This document shows positions 35,049 to 48,300 of a stretch of 64,000 bases of DNA, piece by piece. The translations under genes were made by a program, and so were the position numbers. Under the pieces are notes generated by a model that ran no database searches, was not told the origin of the DNA, and saw nothing but the letters and a program-made list of their open reading frames with translations. How positions within the stretch are numbered: position 1 is the first letter of the stretch; the number at the start of each line of letters is the position of its first letter. This DNA comes from Jacaranda mimosifolia. Taxonomy: Eukaryota > Streptophyta > Magnoliopsida > Lamiales > Bignoniaceae. The DNA is taken from the NCBI GenBank assembly GCA_018894105.1, contig CM032133.1, positions 11,236,501 to 11,300,500 of the forward strand, given 5' to 3'.

Positions 35049-37212
35049 TGTAAGTCACATATAGGACTAGGATCCAATTATAAAAGCTCAAAAATGCTAA
35101 AATAACTAGGCTACATATGAAACCAAGGATCTAAACATGCCATAGATTAAGATTCGGAAGAAAGGTTACCTTGATTTTTCAGAAAATCAAAGGAAGATGG
35201 CAGAAGATATCAACTCCTTAAAAACTGTCTTCCAGCGGCACAACAGAATTTGAGCAACTTTTTACCAACCAATTGAACTCAGATTTGAGTAAAATTTGAA
35301 CCAAAAGAACATCAACTCCTTCATGCATCTCCAGTAAAAATATCAACTCAAAAATAAATTGGAAAGACCTCCAAAGGTCGCTCCAAAGTCACTGCCCAAA
35401 ACAAAGGATCTCCAAAGGCTTGCAATCCAATTGTCTTGCCTCTAATGTTAAAATCCACACATGAACGCACATTCCTTATCTTCTCAATATTAGCTGGAGA
35501 ATAGAGAGAAGAAATGCTTGGATGAAGGCTTGACTTGAAGGTAGGAGATGAAGAGTAGTCAAGCTTCAACACATGAGGTAACACTTGGGAATTTGAGGGA
35601 AAATGAGAGAATCTAATTATTGCTTTCAAATTGCATGTCACTGCCCCATTCACTCTCTATATCTATATATAGTGAGAGGATTTTGTGATGCCAAAGTGGC
35701 ATCACACCTTCCTCAAGGTGGTCGCCCACTTGCTCTTGCAAGTTGGCATGTGCATTTGAATTTTGTGCGAATTTGAATTTTATTTGGAATTTTCATTTCA
35801 TCTCATGAAATGTTATCCAAATAAATTCTATTTCACATCTGAAATTTTCCTCCAAAATTAATTCTTTATTTTAATTAAATTAAACACTTTAATTTAATTA
35901 ATAGCTCTTGACTAAACTCTTTAAGTCAATTTGCTTAACTCCTTAAGTTAGCTTGACTAATTGATAGTCATATGGCACCAAATAATTAACTCCTTAATTA
36001 ATTGATCTTAATTTAACTCCTTAAATTGACTAGATCAATTTAACAATTAAATTGATCAAGCCAAAATAACTACAATACGCACAAACGATCAACCTCCAAA
36101 ATCAGTCATGTAAGAGTTTTTCTAACTCTTAGAAAATTCCCTTTCATCAATTAGGATTTATAATTGGCTTTTGTGTGTGACCCATTAGGTTCTACCATTC
36201 ATTGGGTATAGGCTCACAACTCTTTGTGACTCAAAGAATATCATATATTCACATTAGTTTAAAATTAGTTTAAACTCCTTTAAACTTTTGACTCAATTTA
36301 ATTAATCTCTATTAATTGTAGAGTGCCCAATCTTCATAGTCGATGTCCAACCTCAAGTCCATGGAGCCCAACTAATGGGCCGAAATGAATGCTTTTGGAG
36401 AACTATTCTAGCTTTACACGTTCCATGCAAATACGATCATTTCGTCTCGTATCTCCCAAAAGAGGACTAGGACAAGATATTTGTCGGCTCCATAATAGCT
36501 TCGATACTATGTTTCTATTCACAATGTTCGATTCCCCTTTATGACCTCATCTTTGAAAAACTCTTTTTCCAAATTGTCATACTACCTTACGCAAGGATTT
36601 CTTGGAATCGATCATTGTAGAATACATAGGAGATATATATGCCCTTCATAATAACGAGAAGTAAGATCCTATCTTGGACCTCACAAACCTCCATGTCTAA
36701 GTAGCTCATGCCCAATCTCCATCGGACGACCTGCTACGTGGCTAGGAAGAGTCAAAGTATGAGGACCTAAATACATAGTTACCAACTTGCTAGTGCTGCT
36801 ACTTAGTGGATTCTCCCGCTGGCCTTAAGTGCCTTGTTCTCTAACAAGCACCTACTAACATGCACCCATATCTCATATAGTATTGTTCATGAAATGGAGA
36901 AACATCCAACCTTTGAATTTATGCATCGTTAGTACAAGTCTATCTGGATCTTAGATGCCATATCTCATATGATCCTACGACTTAGAAGATTTAAGATCAC
37001 AACTGTATAAGACTTGCTTATAATCATCACCGAGTGTATTGACCAGGTCCCGTAGTCTTGTGTGATCTAACGGCTTCAACCAAATACTAGAAAAGTAATT
37101 ATAAGCATAAGATGAAGATGGCCATTTAAAAAATATCATTCAATTAGGATGGCATCACTAGTGAAATAGTTTACATGCCAATCTAATTGGCGTGCGTGGC
37201 ACTATTCCAACA
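35049..37212 (-). mobile_element. C2 5' LTR
   Basis: On the minus strand it starts TGTTGGAATAGTGCCACGC at 37212 and ends TATGTGACTTACA at 35049, length 2164 bp. It is closely similar to the LTR at 28565-30765, including the same terminal type. An inverted repeat (GTGATGCCA and TGGCATCAC) lies at about 35685-35708. Confidence 0.9.
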
Positions 37213-38270
37213 CATTTACATGAGAAAGAAATCCTCACTCCTAGTGATTCTATTCTCATAATATTTACAAGATAGAAATTAAGAGACATGGACTCCCCAA
37301 TTTAATACAACCCTTTTCAACAACTTGAAACAAGTAAAATCAACATTAAAAGCTCATGATCATCCCCATTCATTCATCATTAATTCAATAACTAAATGAG
37401 TAATAAATAAATCAAGAATTAGCATTCAATTCCAATAATTAAATGCTTATCACATTAACAATTAATTGGTCTAGCAAAAACAAGCATAACATATATGCAT
37501 CATATTTTTGCATCAATTGGAGATCAACTTTAACAAGATTTAAAAAGCATTCAAAAATGTCAAACATAATTTTGAGAACTTGCACAACACTTGTGCATCT
37601 ATTATGTGTGAAATAAAACACTTTTGATCACTAAAAGAGCAAAAAAACAACCAAACTCATCCAACACTCAAAATGGGTGTTGCTACCTATGCTGGCGCAC
37701 ATGAGGCATGCATACTGCCCCGTCAGCGCCCAGCAATAGTGCGACAACTCCTTATTTTCAAGTGTGGACCGAGTAATGTGGTATTTTGCTCAATTTTTGT
37801 GCACCAAAAAATTTAAGACACCTCCTAAACAATAAATCACACAATAGAGATGAAATTTTAGATTCAAAACACCTTTGAAAAATGAAATTTCAAGTGCTCA
37901 AACATGCTTCAAAAATCAAGTTTAAGTGAGAATCACATTCTTTGAAAAATCTCCAATTAAATCCAATCCAATTGGATCCAAAAATGACCAAAATGCCTCA
38001 AGGACAAATTTAGCATGCTATGCCAACATATAACATCATCCAATGCTAAATCAAAATTTAACATTAGCTAATCATGAATCAAATTACACTAACATATGAA
38101 TTAACAATTAAAACACATATTAGCATGCATAATCTCTATTCATCATCATAGGAACCACAAGCATTATTATCCAAATACTCCAATCCATAAATTAGATCAA
38201 GTATTTGGAGATCTAGATCAATCCATCACATGAATCAATAAAAAAAAATCCAAATTAAAGCATGAATTAG
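37213..38270 (-). mobile_element. C1 leader, LTR-proximal part
   Basis: Untranslated leader homologous to C5 56994-58015. It is AT-rich except for a GC-rich patch (about 37680-37745), which is the least conserved part against C5 (57480-57560). It ends at 37213, where C2 is inserted. Confidence 0.8.
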
Positions 38271-38282
38271 GCTCTGATACCA
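38271..38282 (-). promoter_or_regulatory. C1 primer-binding site
   Basis: Minus-strand TGGTATCAGAGC, complementary to the 3' end of initiator methionine tRNA, 2 bp from the LTR end at 38285. Confidence 0.9.
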
Positions 38283-38284
38283 CT

Positions 38285-40449
38285 TGAATGATGGTGTAAG
38301 CCTAAGATCCAATAATTAACACTTAAAAACTGAAATCTAACTTGATTTACACCTCCACAAGGATCTCATTCATGCTATTAAACAGGATTAAGTTCAAAAA
38401 ATTACCTCAAAAGCAAATTCCAACCAAATGAAGAAGACAAGCTAGATCTCTCCAACACAGTCTCCTCCTGGTGTAGCAAAGTGTGAGCAACCTTTGCCTG
38501 AATAAATAATCTCATAATTAAGTGAAACTTAACCAAAATAACACCAAAGCTTTGATGTATCTCCAGTATAAATTTTAGCTCAAAATAGTTTCGGCAAGAC
38601 TTCCAATGGATGCTCCAAAGTTACTACCCAAAAGAGGATCTCGAAAAGCTTAGCAATCTAAATGTATTGCCTTTAATGATAAGATCCACACACTAATTGG
38701 ACAATCCAATTTCTCCTAGATTAGCTTCAAAATCAAAGGAGAAACGAGGATGATGAAGGCTGAAAATGTAGGAAGGGAGAGGTGAAGAAAAAATGTGAAG
38801 CATCAACACATGAGAGAATCACAAGAATTGGAGGGAAAATGAAGAATCTGACAATTAGATCTAATGCTTGCATTTACATGTGTGTTGGACGGCCCCTTCT
38901 ATACCTATACATAGAGGGAGGATGGTGTAATGCCTTCCTCAAGGTGGCGCCAACTTGCATGGAAGTGGCATGTGCATTTTGTGTGCATTAGAATTTCATT
39001 TAGAATCTTCATTTCATCTCATGAAATATCATCCAAATAAAATCTAATGCCATACCAAATGAACTCTTCATTTGAATTTTCCCTCCAAAATTAATTCTTC
39101 ACTTTAATTAAATTAAACAATTTAATTTAATTAAAATTTGACTTAACTTTTAATTTAACTAACTTAACTCTTTAAGCTAGTAATTGTTAACTTGATCAAT
39201 TTAGTCATGTGCACCAATTAAATTAACCATTAATTTAATTGGTCTAATTTAACTATTTAAATTATTTAGATCAATTTAACAATTAAATTGATCAAGCCAA
39301 GATGACTAAAAAATTGCATCAATCAATTTTCTCTTATTTTCGGTCACCATGCGATTTTTCTAACATTTAGAAAATGCTCTTCATCAATTAGGATTTCCAA
39401 TTAGCTTTTGTGTGTGACCCATTAAGTTCTACCATTCATTGGACATGGGCTCACAACTTTTGTGATTGTAGAATATCAAATATTTACTTTAGTTTAAACT
39501 CTTTTAAACTAATCGACTCAATTCAATCAATTTCTATTAATTGAAGAATACCCAGTCTCCATGGTTGATGTCCAACCTCAAGCCTATGGAGCCCAACAAC
39601 TGGCCGAATGAATGCTTTTGGTGAACCATTTTAGCTCTATGCGCACCATGCAAATACAATCCTTCCGTCTCTTATCTCCGTGAAAGAAGGCTAGGGCAAG
39701 ATATTTGTCGACTCCCTAATAGCCTCAATACTATATATTTATTCTCAATTTTCGATTATGGTTTATGACCTCATTTTTGAAAAACTCTGAAATTATCCTA
39801 CTACTTTGCGCAAAGGCTCCTTGGATTTAATCATTATAGAACACATAGGAGATACACTCGTCCTTCACAAAGATGAGGAGTTAGATCCCATCTTAGATCT
39901 CATAAACCTCTATGCCCAAGTAGCTCATACCTAACCTCAACCCGAACAGTCTGCTAAGTGGCCAAGGAAGAGTCAAAGCATGAGAACCTAAACACAAGGT
40001 TACAATATATCATCAGGTTAAAGAACTAATTATATGCACTAGTGTAAGTTGGAGAACTTGCCACTATCGACAAGCCACAACAGCTACCTACACCCACTAA
40101 CATGCATCTATATTGTACATGGCTTGCTGATGGAATGGAGCAATATCCAACCCTAGGATTATGCATCATTACTGCAAGTCTATTCAAATCTTAGATGCCC
40201 TATCTTATAAGATTCTATGACTTGGGATATTTAAGATCACGGCTATATATGACTTACTCCATGATCACCACCTACTGCATGATCAAGTCCTACGGTCTTA
40301 TCTGATCTAAGGGCTTCGACCAATTGCCAATGAAGTAATATGGACATAAGATAAAGATGGCCATTTATAATAAATATCATTCAATCAAGATTATCTCACA
40401 AGTGAAATAGTTTACATGATAATCTCATTGGCTGGGCACTATTCCAACA
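38285..40449 (-). mobile_element. C1 5' LTR
   Basis: On the minus strand it starts TGTTGGAATAGTGCCCAGCC at 40449 and ends ACACCATCATTCA at 38285, length 2165 bp. It pairs with 21729-23915 by its terminal type and by overall similarity. The plus-strand frame at 38782-38991 is part of the LTR. Confidence 0.9.
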
Positions 40450-40640
40450 AAAGAAAATTAGATAACTAAAAAGATGCTATCATGCGGCATGCAAGACTTA
40501 GACATACTTTCAAGAATAGGATGAACAAGTTAGAAGCCCTCAAAGCATTGAATGTTAGTAGCATAGAGGATCTTTCTACTTGTGAGTTGTTTAAAGGGAA
40601 AAATGACCAAGGCTCCATTTGTAGGACAAATAGAGTGAAC
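40450..40640 (+). pseudogene. C0 GAG-pre-integrase fragment between the two insertion stacks
   Basis: It continues C0 from 21728 after the duplicated AAAGA. In the best frame from about 40480 it reads HAACKT, then FKNRMNKLEALKALNVSSIE and LSTCELFKGKN, matching the copia GAG-pre-integrase domain (conserved H..L.H, C..C zinc site, partly lost). Its 3' side is interrupted at 40641 by S4 and resumes at 63103. Confidence 0.82.
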
Positions 40641-42465
40641 TGAAGTTCAGTAAACCACTAGGATCTAATAATTAAACTTCAAAAGCTCAAAAATAACTAG
40701 TGTTTACAACCTACCAAGGATATATTCATTCTTACAATTCAGATTTAGTTAGAGACTTACCTCAAAAAGCAAATTTTGAAGGTCACAAAGGTGAACACTT
40801 CACCGATCCAAATTCTGGCGGACTCTGGCACAGTGGAGAACCAACAACTTTTGCCTCAGTTAGAGTGCTCCAAAAATCACAAAAAAGAAATATGGAACTC
40901 CTAAACTCTTTGAGGAAGTCGCTGTAAAAAATTTGGAGCAAAACTCGATATGGAATACTCGAAAAAAATTCGGCAAGTGACTGCTTTGTTCCAATAGATC
41001 TCCAAAGCTAGCAAATCAAATGCTTTGCCTCTATTGATATGATCCACACAACAATTGATCCTCCAAATTCCACTCACTTTAGCTAGAGAAAGTGAGAAGA
41101 ATATCAATGGTGAAAGCTGATTTTTGAGGTCGGAGAAGAAGAAGAAACAGAGCCTCAAAGAATTTCATGAAGCAATGTTTGAAATGGAGTTTTGTAGGGA
41201 AGTGTGAATGAATTTAATCCCTCACACCTTCATGCGGGCGCGGCCAATTAGGGTGCCAAGATGGCAAATTTGAATTCAAATCTCATTTGAATTTCATGTG
41301 CATTTTAATTACATTTGAAATCTAATTTCAAATTAATTAATATGCTAATTCAAATGAACCTTTCATTTGAATTTTTCCTCCAAAATGTATTCTTCTCTTT
41401 AATTAAATTAAACACTTTAATTTAATTAATTTATCCTTCACTTAACTCTTAAGTCAAGAAGCTTAACTCCTTAAGCTTGATTTTTGTTAATTTAACTCTT
41501 TAAATTAACTTGACCAATTGATGGTCACTTGGCACCAAATAATTATCTTCTTAATTATTGGTCTAATTTAACTCTTTAAATTAATTGATTAATTTAACAT
41601 TTAAATTAATCAAGCCAAAAATTGACCTTCAATTTAGTACCTCAAAATCGGTCACCAAGGAGTAATTTTCTAACTCTTAGAAAATTGCTCCATTAACTAG
41701 GAGACTAATTGGCTTTTGTGTGTGACCCAATAGGTTCTACCATTCATTGGACATGGGCTCACAACTCCTTGTGACTTTTGAATATCATATATTCATTTTA
41801 GTTTAAAACACCTTTTAAACTAATCGACTCAATTCAATTAATCTTATTAATTGAAGAGTACCTAATCTCTATGGTCGATGTCCAACCTCAAGCCCATTGA
41901 GCCCAACTAATTAGCCGAAATGAATGCTTTTGGGAAACCATTATAGTTGTACGCTTACCATGCATATACAATTCTCCCATCTCCTATCTCCTAAAAGAGG
42001 CTTATGGCAAGATATTTGTGGGCTTTCTAATAGTCTCGATACTATGACTCTATTCTCAATGTTCAATTCTTTTGTATGACCTCATATTTGGAAAACTCTT
42101 TTTCCAAATTATCATACCACATTGTGCAAGGATTTCTTGGAATCGATCATTATAAAACACATAGAAGATGTACTTTCCCTTCACAAAAATGAGGAGTCGG
42201 ATCCCATCTCGGATCTCACAAACCTGCATGCCAAGTAGCTTATACCCAACCTCAACTTGAAAGATCCGCTAAGTGGTCAAGGAAGAGTTAAAACATGAGG
42301 ACCAAACACAAGGTTACCATGGATCCTTAAGTCACAAGACTAATAATATGCACTACTGCAACCTAGAGAACTTGCCACTACCGATTTGCCACTACGGCTA
42401 TCTAGTGGATTCTCTGGTGGGTCCTCAATGGCTTGTTCTCTAACAAACACCCACTAACATACACC
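40641..42465 (-). mobile_element. Reverse copia LTR S4, distal part (1.83 kb)
   Basis: The plus strand starts TGAAGTTCAGTAAACCACTA, the end of an LTR in reverse, and proceeds to ACTAACATACACC at 42465, where C5 is inserted. The remaining 340 bp, with the LTR start, are at 62758-63097. The total, about 2165 bp, is one full LTR. The outer flanks TGAAC (40636-40640) and CGAAC (63098-63102) form a 4-of-5 duplication, and C0 reads collinearly across. I interpret it as a solo LTR in C0. Confidence 0.88.
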
Positions 42466-44100
42466 TATTGGAATAGTGCGCGGCAAGCTAATTAGATTAG
42501 CTTTGTAAAAGCTATTTCATTGTAAAACAATCTTGATTGAATGATGTTCTTTATATGACCGTCTTCATCTCATGCTCATTATTACTTCACTTACATTTGG
42601 ATGAAGTCCTTCGATCACCCTTGACTACGGGACTTGGTTTTGATGGCCATGGAATAAGTTCCATACGATCGTGATCTTAAATCTTGCAAGTCGTAGGATC
42701 TTACAAGATGGGGCATCTAAGATCCAGTTAGACTTGCACTAAGATGCATTAATCTAAGAGTTGGATATCACTCCGCTTCATGAGCAACTGTATGAGATAT
42801 GGGTGCAGGTTAGTAGGTGCTTGTTAGAGAATAATGCAATGAAGGCTCACTGGAGAATCTACTAGATAGACGTAGTGGCAAGTCCGTAGTGACAAGTTCT
42901 CTAGCTTAAGCTAGTGCATATTATTAGTCATCCGACCTGAGGATCCAAGGTAACCTAGTATTTGGTCCTCATGCTTTAACTCTTCCTTGAACACTTAGCG
43001 GGCTTTTCGGGTTGAGGTTGGGCATGAGCTACTTGGTATGGAGGTCTGGGAGATCCAAGATGGAATCCAACCCCTCACTTTTTTGAAGGGTGAGTACATC
43101 TCCTATATATTCTATAACGATCGATTTCAAGAAATCTTTGCGTAAGGTGGTGTGACAATTTGGAAAAGAAGTTTTCCAAAGATGAGGTCACACAAGGGAA
43201 TCGAACATTAGGGATAGAGATATAGTATCGACACTATTAGGGAGCCAACAAATATCTAACCCTAGGCCTCTTTCGGTAGATAGAAAATGGAAGGACCGTA
43301 TTTGCATAATAAGCGTAAAGCTCTAATAGTTCTCTAAAACATTCATTTCAGCCAATTAGTTGGGCTCCATAGGCTTGAGGTTGGATTTCGACCATGGAGA
43401 TTGGGTACTCTTCAATTAATGAGATTAATTGAATCGAGTTGATTAGCTTAAAAGTGTTTTAAACTAAAATGAATATATGATATTCAAAAGTCACAAGGAG
43501 TTGTGAGCTCATGTCCAATGAATGGTAGAACCTATGGGGTCACACAAAAATACCAATTAGCTTCCTAATTAATAGGAAAAATTTTCTAAGTGTCAGAAAA
43601 TATCTCCTAGTAGACTGATTTTAAGGTATCAATTTTCAAGGTTAATCTTGACTTGATTAATTTAAGTGCTAAATTAATCAATTAATTTAAGAAGTTAAAT
43701 TAGACTAATAATTAAGGAGTTAATTATTTGGTACCAATATGACCATCAATTGGTCAAGTTACCTTAAAGAGTTAAGTTAACAAAAATCAAGCTTAAGAGT
43801 TGAGCTTGTTTGACTTAAGAGTTAAGTCAAAGGTTAATTAATTAAATTAAAGTATTTAATTTAATTAATAAGAAGACCAGAATTTGGATGGAAAATTCAA
43901 ATGAAATGTTCATTTGAATTAGCATTTTAATTAGCGTGAAATTAGATTTTAAATGTAATTAAGATGTACATGAAATTCAAATTGGATTTGAATTTGCATT
44001 TAATACCATGACAATGCAAGTGGCTGCCCACCTTGAGAAAGGTGTGATGCCGAGTTGGCATCACACCAACCTCACCCTATATATAGATATAGTGGATATG
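42466..44100 (+). mobile_element. C5 5' LTR, first part
   Basis: Starts TATTGGAATAGTGCGCGGCA (one change from TGTTGG) and runs to the TATA region, where T is inserted after GTGGATATG at 44100. It includes the inverted-repeat zone (about 43400-44067) and the TATA box CTATATATAG near 44077-44086. Confidence 0.9.
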
Positions 44101-44205
44101 TGTAACACCCTAGAAATACCTTATTTCAATATTTTGTATTTTGTATAAAATTTATTAATTTTATTTAAAATTTCAAAAGTTTTGTGGGTTAATGTGCGAT
44201 TAGAT
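44101..44205 (+). mobile_element. First 105 bp of a gypsy LTR, truncated
   Basis: TGTAACACCCTAGAAATACC and on to GTGCGATTAGATAAG, the same as 45360-45464. It then switches abruptly to integrase sequence, so about 3 kb of LTR and all of gag, protease, RT and RNase H were deleted from this copy. Confidence 0.9.
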
Positions 44206-45346
44206 AAGTTTTGCTCCAACCACTCCAAATCCCAAATTGGAAATGGGAGCAAATTACCATGGATTTTGTATTAGGCCTACCAACAACTCGAGGAAGATGT
44301 AACAGTATTTGGATAATCGTAGACCGACTAACCAAATCTGCTTATTTCCTGCCTGTTGGGATGCAGTATAAGGTTGAAAAGTTAACAGAGTTATATGTGA
44401 AAGAAATTGTCAGATTGCATGAGTCCCAATAAGCATTGTATCCAATTGAGATCGAAAGTTTACTTCAAGACTTTGGAAAGCTCTGCAAGAGCATTTGGGG
44501 ACAAGGTTACATTTTAGTTCTCCCACTCATCCTCAAACGGATGGACAGTCTGAAAGGGTCATCTGGATACTAGAGGATATGTTGCGGGCTTGCGTTTTGG
44601 ATTTTAGTGGGAATTGGAGCTGACATCTACCACTGATTGAATTTACATATAATAACAGCTACCAATCCACTATCCAAATGGCTCCATACGAAGCACTATA
44701 TGGCATAAAATGTTGATCCCCATTGCATTAGGATCTTGAGTAATACAAAGGTAACAACCAAAAGTCTCCAAAAACTATGAGACCAAAATTAGTTTAAGAG
44801 ACTATGAAAAAGACTCAGATTATTAGGTTGAGGATGAAAGCTGCACAAGATCGATAGAAAAGTTACGTACAGAAAAGAAGAAGAGATTTGGAATTTGAGA
44901 TAGGTGATCGGTGTTTCTCAAAGTATCTCCAAGGAAGGGTATCCGAAGATTGGCAAAGGCAAAAAGTTGAGCCCAAGATGTTGGTGCCTATGAGACAAGT
45001 GAAAGGATTGGGCCAGTGGCGTATTGCTTGACATTACCTCAAGATGTGACAGGCATTCACGATGTCTTTCACATGTCATAGCTACATAAATGTTATCCTG
45101 ACCCTTCCCACATAATCCTTTAGACCAGTGTACCGTTGCAAAGTGATATGACGTATGATGTACATCTAGTTAGTATTCTAGATCAAAAATTTCTAGAACT
45201 TAGAAACCAAAGGATCCCTCAAGTGAAAGTTCTTTGGTGCAACCACAATGTTAAAGAAGCAACATGTGAACTGGAAGATCTCATGAACCAATAGTATCCA
45301 GAACTTTTCCAATATCCAGGTGAGAATCTAGGGACTAGATTCTTGT
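44206..45346 (+). pseudogene. Gypsy integrase core and chromodomain remnant of the truncated copy
   Basis: The frame at 44211-44432 reads LQPLQIPNWKWEQITMDFVL, then IWIIVDRLTKSAYFLPV and TELYVKEIVRLHE, the integrase core with the first catalytic aspartate (TMDF). It matches the full copy from 52030 onward at most positions. Downstream, frame-shifted words match the rest of integrase (about 44440-45100) and the chromodomain end (about 45160-45310, KVLW-like and ATCELEDLM-like). No upstream gag or RT is present. Confidence 0.85.
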
Positions 45347-45357
45347 AAGAAGAGGGG
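45347..45357 (+). promoter_or_regulatory. Polypurine tract of the truncated gypsy copy
   Basis: AAGAAGAGGGG directly before the shared LTR; the counterpart at 53170-53180 is AAGAAGGGGGG. Confidence 0.8.
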
Positions 45358-45359
45358 TC

Positions 45360-48300
45360 TATAATACCCTAGAAATGCCTTATTTCAATATTTTGTATTT
45401 TGTATAAAACTTATTATTTTTATTTAAAATTTCAAAAGTTTTGTGGGTTAATGTGCGATTAGATAAGACTAGATTAGGTCCTTCTTTGGGAATTTTGGGA
45501 CTAATATGAAAGACCAACAAAATTTGGGGTAAATTAAACTTAACTAAAACTTTTGGACCCAATTAAAATCAGACCATAAATTCTGGGGTCAATCTATGAT
45601 TTAGAAAAGGTAAAATACATAAATTATCATATTTTCAATTTCACCCACACATTTCTTTCTTCCCATCGAAACACCTTTTTTTCCCCTTCTCCGGCGATCA
45701 CCTCCAGCCATACCCCAAAACCCAAAACAAAACCGACCAACATCTTTCTCTCAACTTCAAAAACTCGGTGACAACACATATAGGTGGAGATGACCAGTGG
45801 ACCACCGTGAAAAGCCTGACTGAAAATGGGCAACGATGGAGCTCAATGAGAGCAGCGTTCTAGTGAAGTTCTGATGCAACCAAAGAGTGGACTTTGTATA
45901 CCTTAGTTCTAGGAACACGACCGTGCCTTCAGATTTCAAAATGAACCAGTGATGGCAGCAAAATTAAGCTCAAACCAATGCGGTAGCGTGAGGTGGCGAT
46001 GTAGCTTTCAGGCTAAAATTGAGCTTTGATTTGAAGGCTTTTGAAGAAATTATTTAGGGGGTTTGCTTTATCTCACCAAGACGCAGCTCCTGGTGGTGAT
46101 GCTGTAGTTTTTCGACAGCAATGGACGATGGCGGCACAGAGGTAATTTTTTCACCTCGTTGCAACGAACGCACGCACGAAGTCTGATCTTTGAATTCTAC
46201 TTCGATAGTGAGATTTGGGTAATCTATTGAAAGAAAGCTATGTGTACTTGTATGTATATGTATATGCATTCCAATATTCATAATACATTGTATAATCAAA
46301 GAATATATGTAAATTGATTAGAAAATGCAACCATGCATGAGAAATAAAGCATGCATGAAAGTTGCTTGAGCTTAAGAACCTAGAATGGTATCATTTCATG
46401 TGAACCATAGGTTAACTAGCTAAATAGGTGATAAAACCTTAATTTTACGTGATCATGACCTGATTGATAAACTTGGATCATTAATGATAATTGAGTTATT
46501 ATAAACACTATGGTGAAACCTTATAAGGGATTTTGATGTAATTAAGGGATTCGACTATATTATCCTTATAAATTTAATAATACGTTTCTGATATATTTTT
46601 GTAATAACGGGGGGCATAGTTTATTTCATGTTGAGATAAATCAAAATAAATCCTAAATCATCGTAGTCACCAATTAACTATTGATGTTACATTCCTAGCG
46701 ATATGAGTGTAATTATAGGATTAAATAAGGTTTTAACTATAAACCCTCATTTTGTTAGGTGCTGAAAAGTTAGATCTTACAGAGTGGTAGGCCTTGATTT
46801 GCATTCCGTCAAGGTTATTCTGGTGATGATCCACTAATGTGGTAATTATTTTAGTAAAGCAATTACATCATGATTGAACCCTGTGAGGTTTCATTGTTCT
46901 AATACTTGTCTTCGCTATCGTTATCATTATTGGTTAACTACTGAACCCTGTGAGGTTCTATTATCTTGACTATTGATATCGTTTATTATTGCTTTTGAAC
47001 CTTGTGAAGTTCTATTTTCTTGGTTATTGTTATCATTTATTCCTAGTTTCTGAACCCTGTGAGGTTCTATTGTCTTGATCATTACCTTGTGTACCTCTGT
47101 GAGTGTAATTGACTATCATTTTATGTAATTGACTATCTTTTGTTGATCGAATTCTATGAACTGATTAAATTGTATTGTTACTAATCGAACACCTCTGTGA
47201 GGGTTTATTTCCTAAAATCGTTCTGATGACAAACTGACTGTCCTGTTCTAGCCATGAACTTTTATTGTCTTGTTTGTTGTCATCTGAATTGAAGTCGTCC
47301 TGTACTGTTATTATTTTCGCTTTTTTGGCTATCGATTGATTGAACGTACTACTATTGTTTTCACGTGTTGGCTATCAATTGACTGAACGTACAGTTATTG
47401 TTTCCACTATGTTGGCTACCGACTAATTGAACATACTAATCGATTGTACTGAAAGGCTATTATAGGATAATTGATGGGCCGAGTGCCTTACTAAACTATT
47501 ATGCTTTAGCTATTGTTATTGCCAAGCCATTATGCTTGAGCTACTGTTATTTCCAAGCCATTATGCTTGAGCTACTGTTATTGCCAAGCTATTATGCTTG
47601 AGCTCCTGTTATTACCGAGCTGCAATGCTCGCTCTACTGAATTGATTGTTTACTAAACTGAACCGAACTGAATTGTTACTGTACTATTATGGTGGTACAA
47701 CGATATTTTGATATGCATGATGTATATGATTTATTCACTTGCATACGTGATTGGGTTTGTTATTCTTGAATTATATTTTGCTCAAGGAGCAATAAGGCTG
47801 GAATAAGTTCCAAGTTTGTATTAGGCTGATATCCCAAGCTAACTGAGCTGTCTGTATTTCTTCCCAACTATGATCGGTTGAGATGACCCTAAACCTCTTG
47901 AACAAGAGTGGTCAAGATGATCCTGGGTCTTTGGAGCTTACAGTTACAGCATCTCGACCTAGCATTCACTAGTATTTTGACTTCCTTGATTGTTCTATTC
48001 CGGCGGAACTTTGTTTCTCTTATGCTAAACTACTAGTGATTACTATCGTTGAGTCTCTGATTCTTGAAAGATCATACATTGCTTTACATTAATCCTGACT
48101 GAGTCCTTATGACTCACCCCCGTGTATTATTCATTTCATTCAGACAGGTATGAGATAGGGAACAATGAGGACTGGCAGATTTGATTTGGAGTTTGTTGTT
48201 TTAAGTTTAAGAATACAATGTACATATGAATGTATCTTGGGATGTTTTGTTGTAGAGATGTTGTAATATGCCATGATGAATATTAGACTTATGGTATGTA

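Larger units (their letters stand above)
28565..37212 (-). mobile_element. Copia element C2 (minus strand), inserted in the C1 leader
   Basis: It has 5' LTR 37212-35049, an internal part starting abruptly within integrase (35048-33143, then 30914-30766), and 3' LTR 30765-28565. The flanks TATTT (28560-28564) and CATTT (37213-37217) form a 4-of-5 duplication. The C1 leader continues collinearly across it, as the uninterrupted C5 leader near 58000-58030 shows. Primer-binding site, leader, gag and protease are absent. Both LTRs share the terminal type TGTGACTT. It is itself split by solo LTR S3. Confidence 0.88.
21729..40449 (-). mobile_element. Copia element C1 (minus strand), inserted in C0 and split by C2
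   Basis: Order on the minus strand: 5' LTR (40449-38285), primer-binding site (38282-38271), leader (38270-37213, then 28564-27655), gag, protease, integrase, RT, RNase H, polypurine tract (23930-23916) and 3' LTR (23915-21729). Removing the C2 insertion and one duplication leaves about 10.07 kb, a full-length structure. Both LTRs share the terminal type GGCTTACA(T/C)CATC. The 5-bp duplication AAAGA flanks it, and C0 reads on collinearly on both sides. All genes carry stops or frameshifts. Confidence 0.9.
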
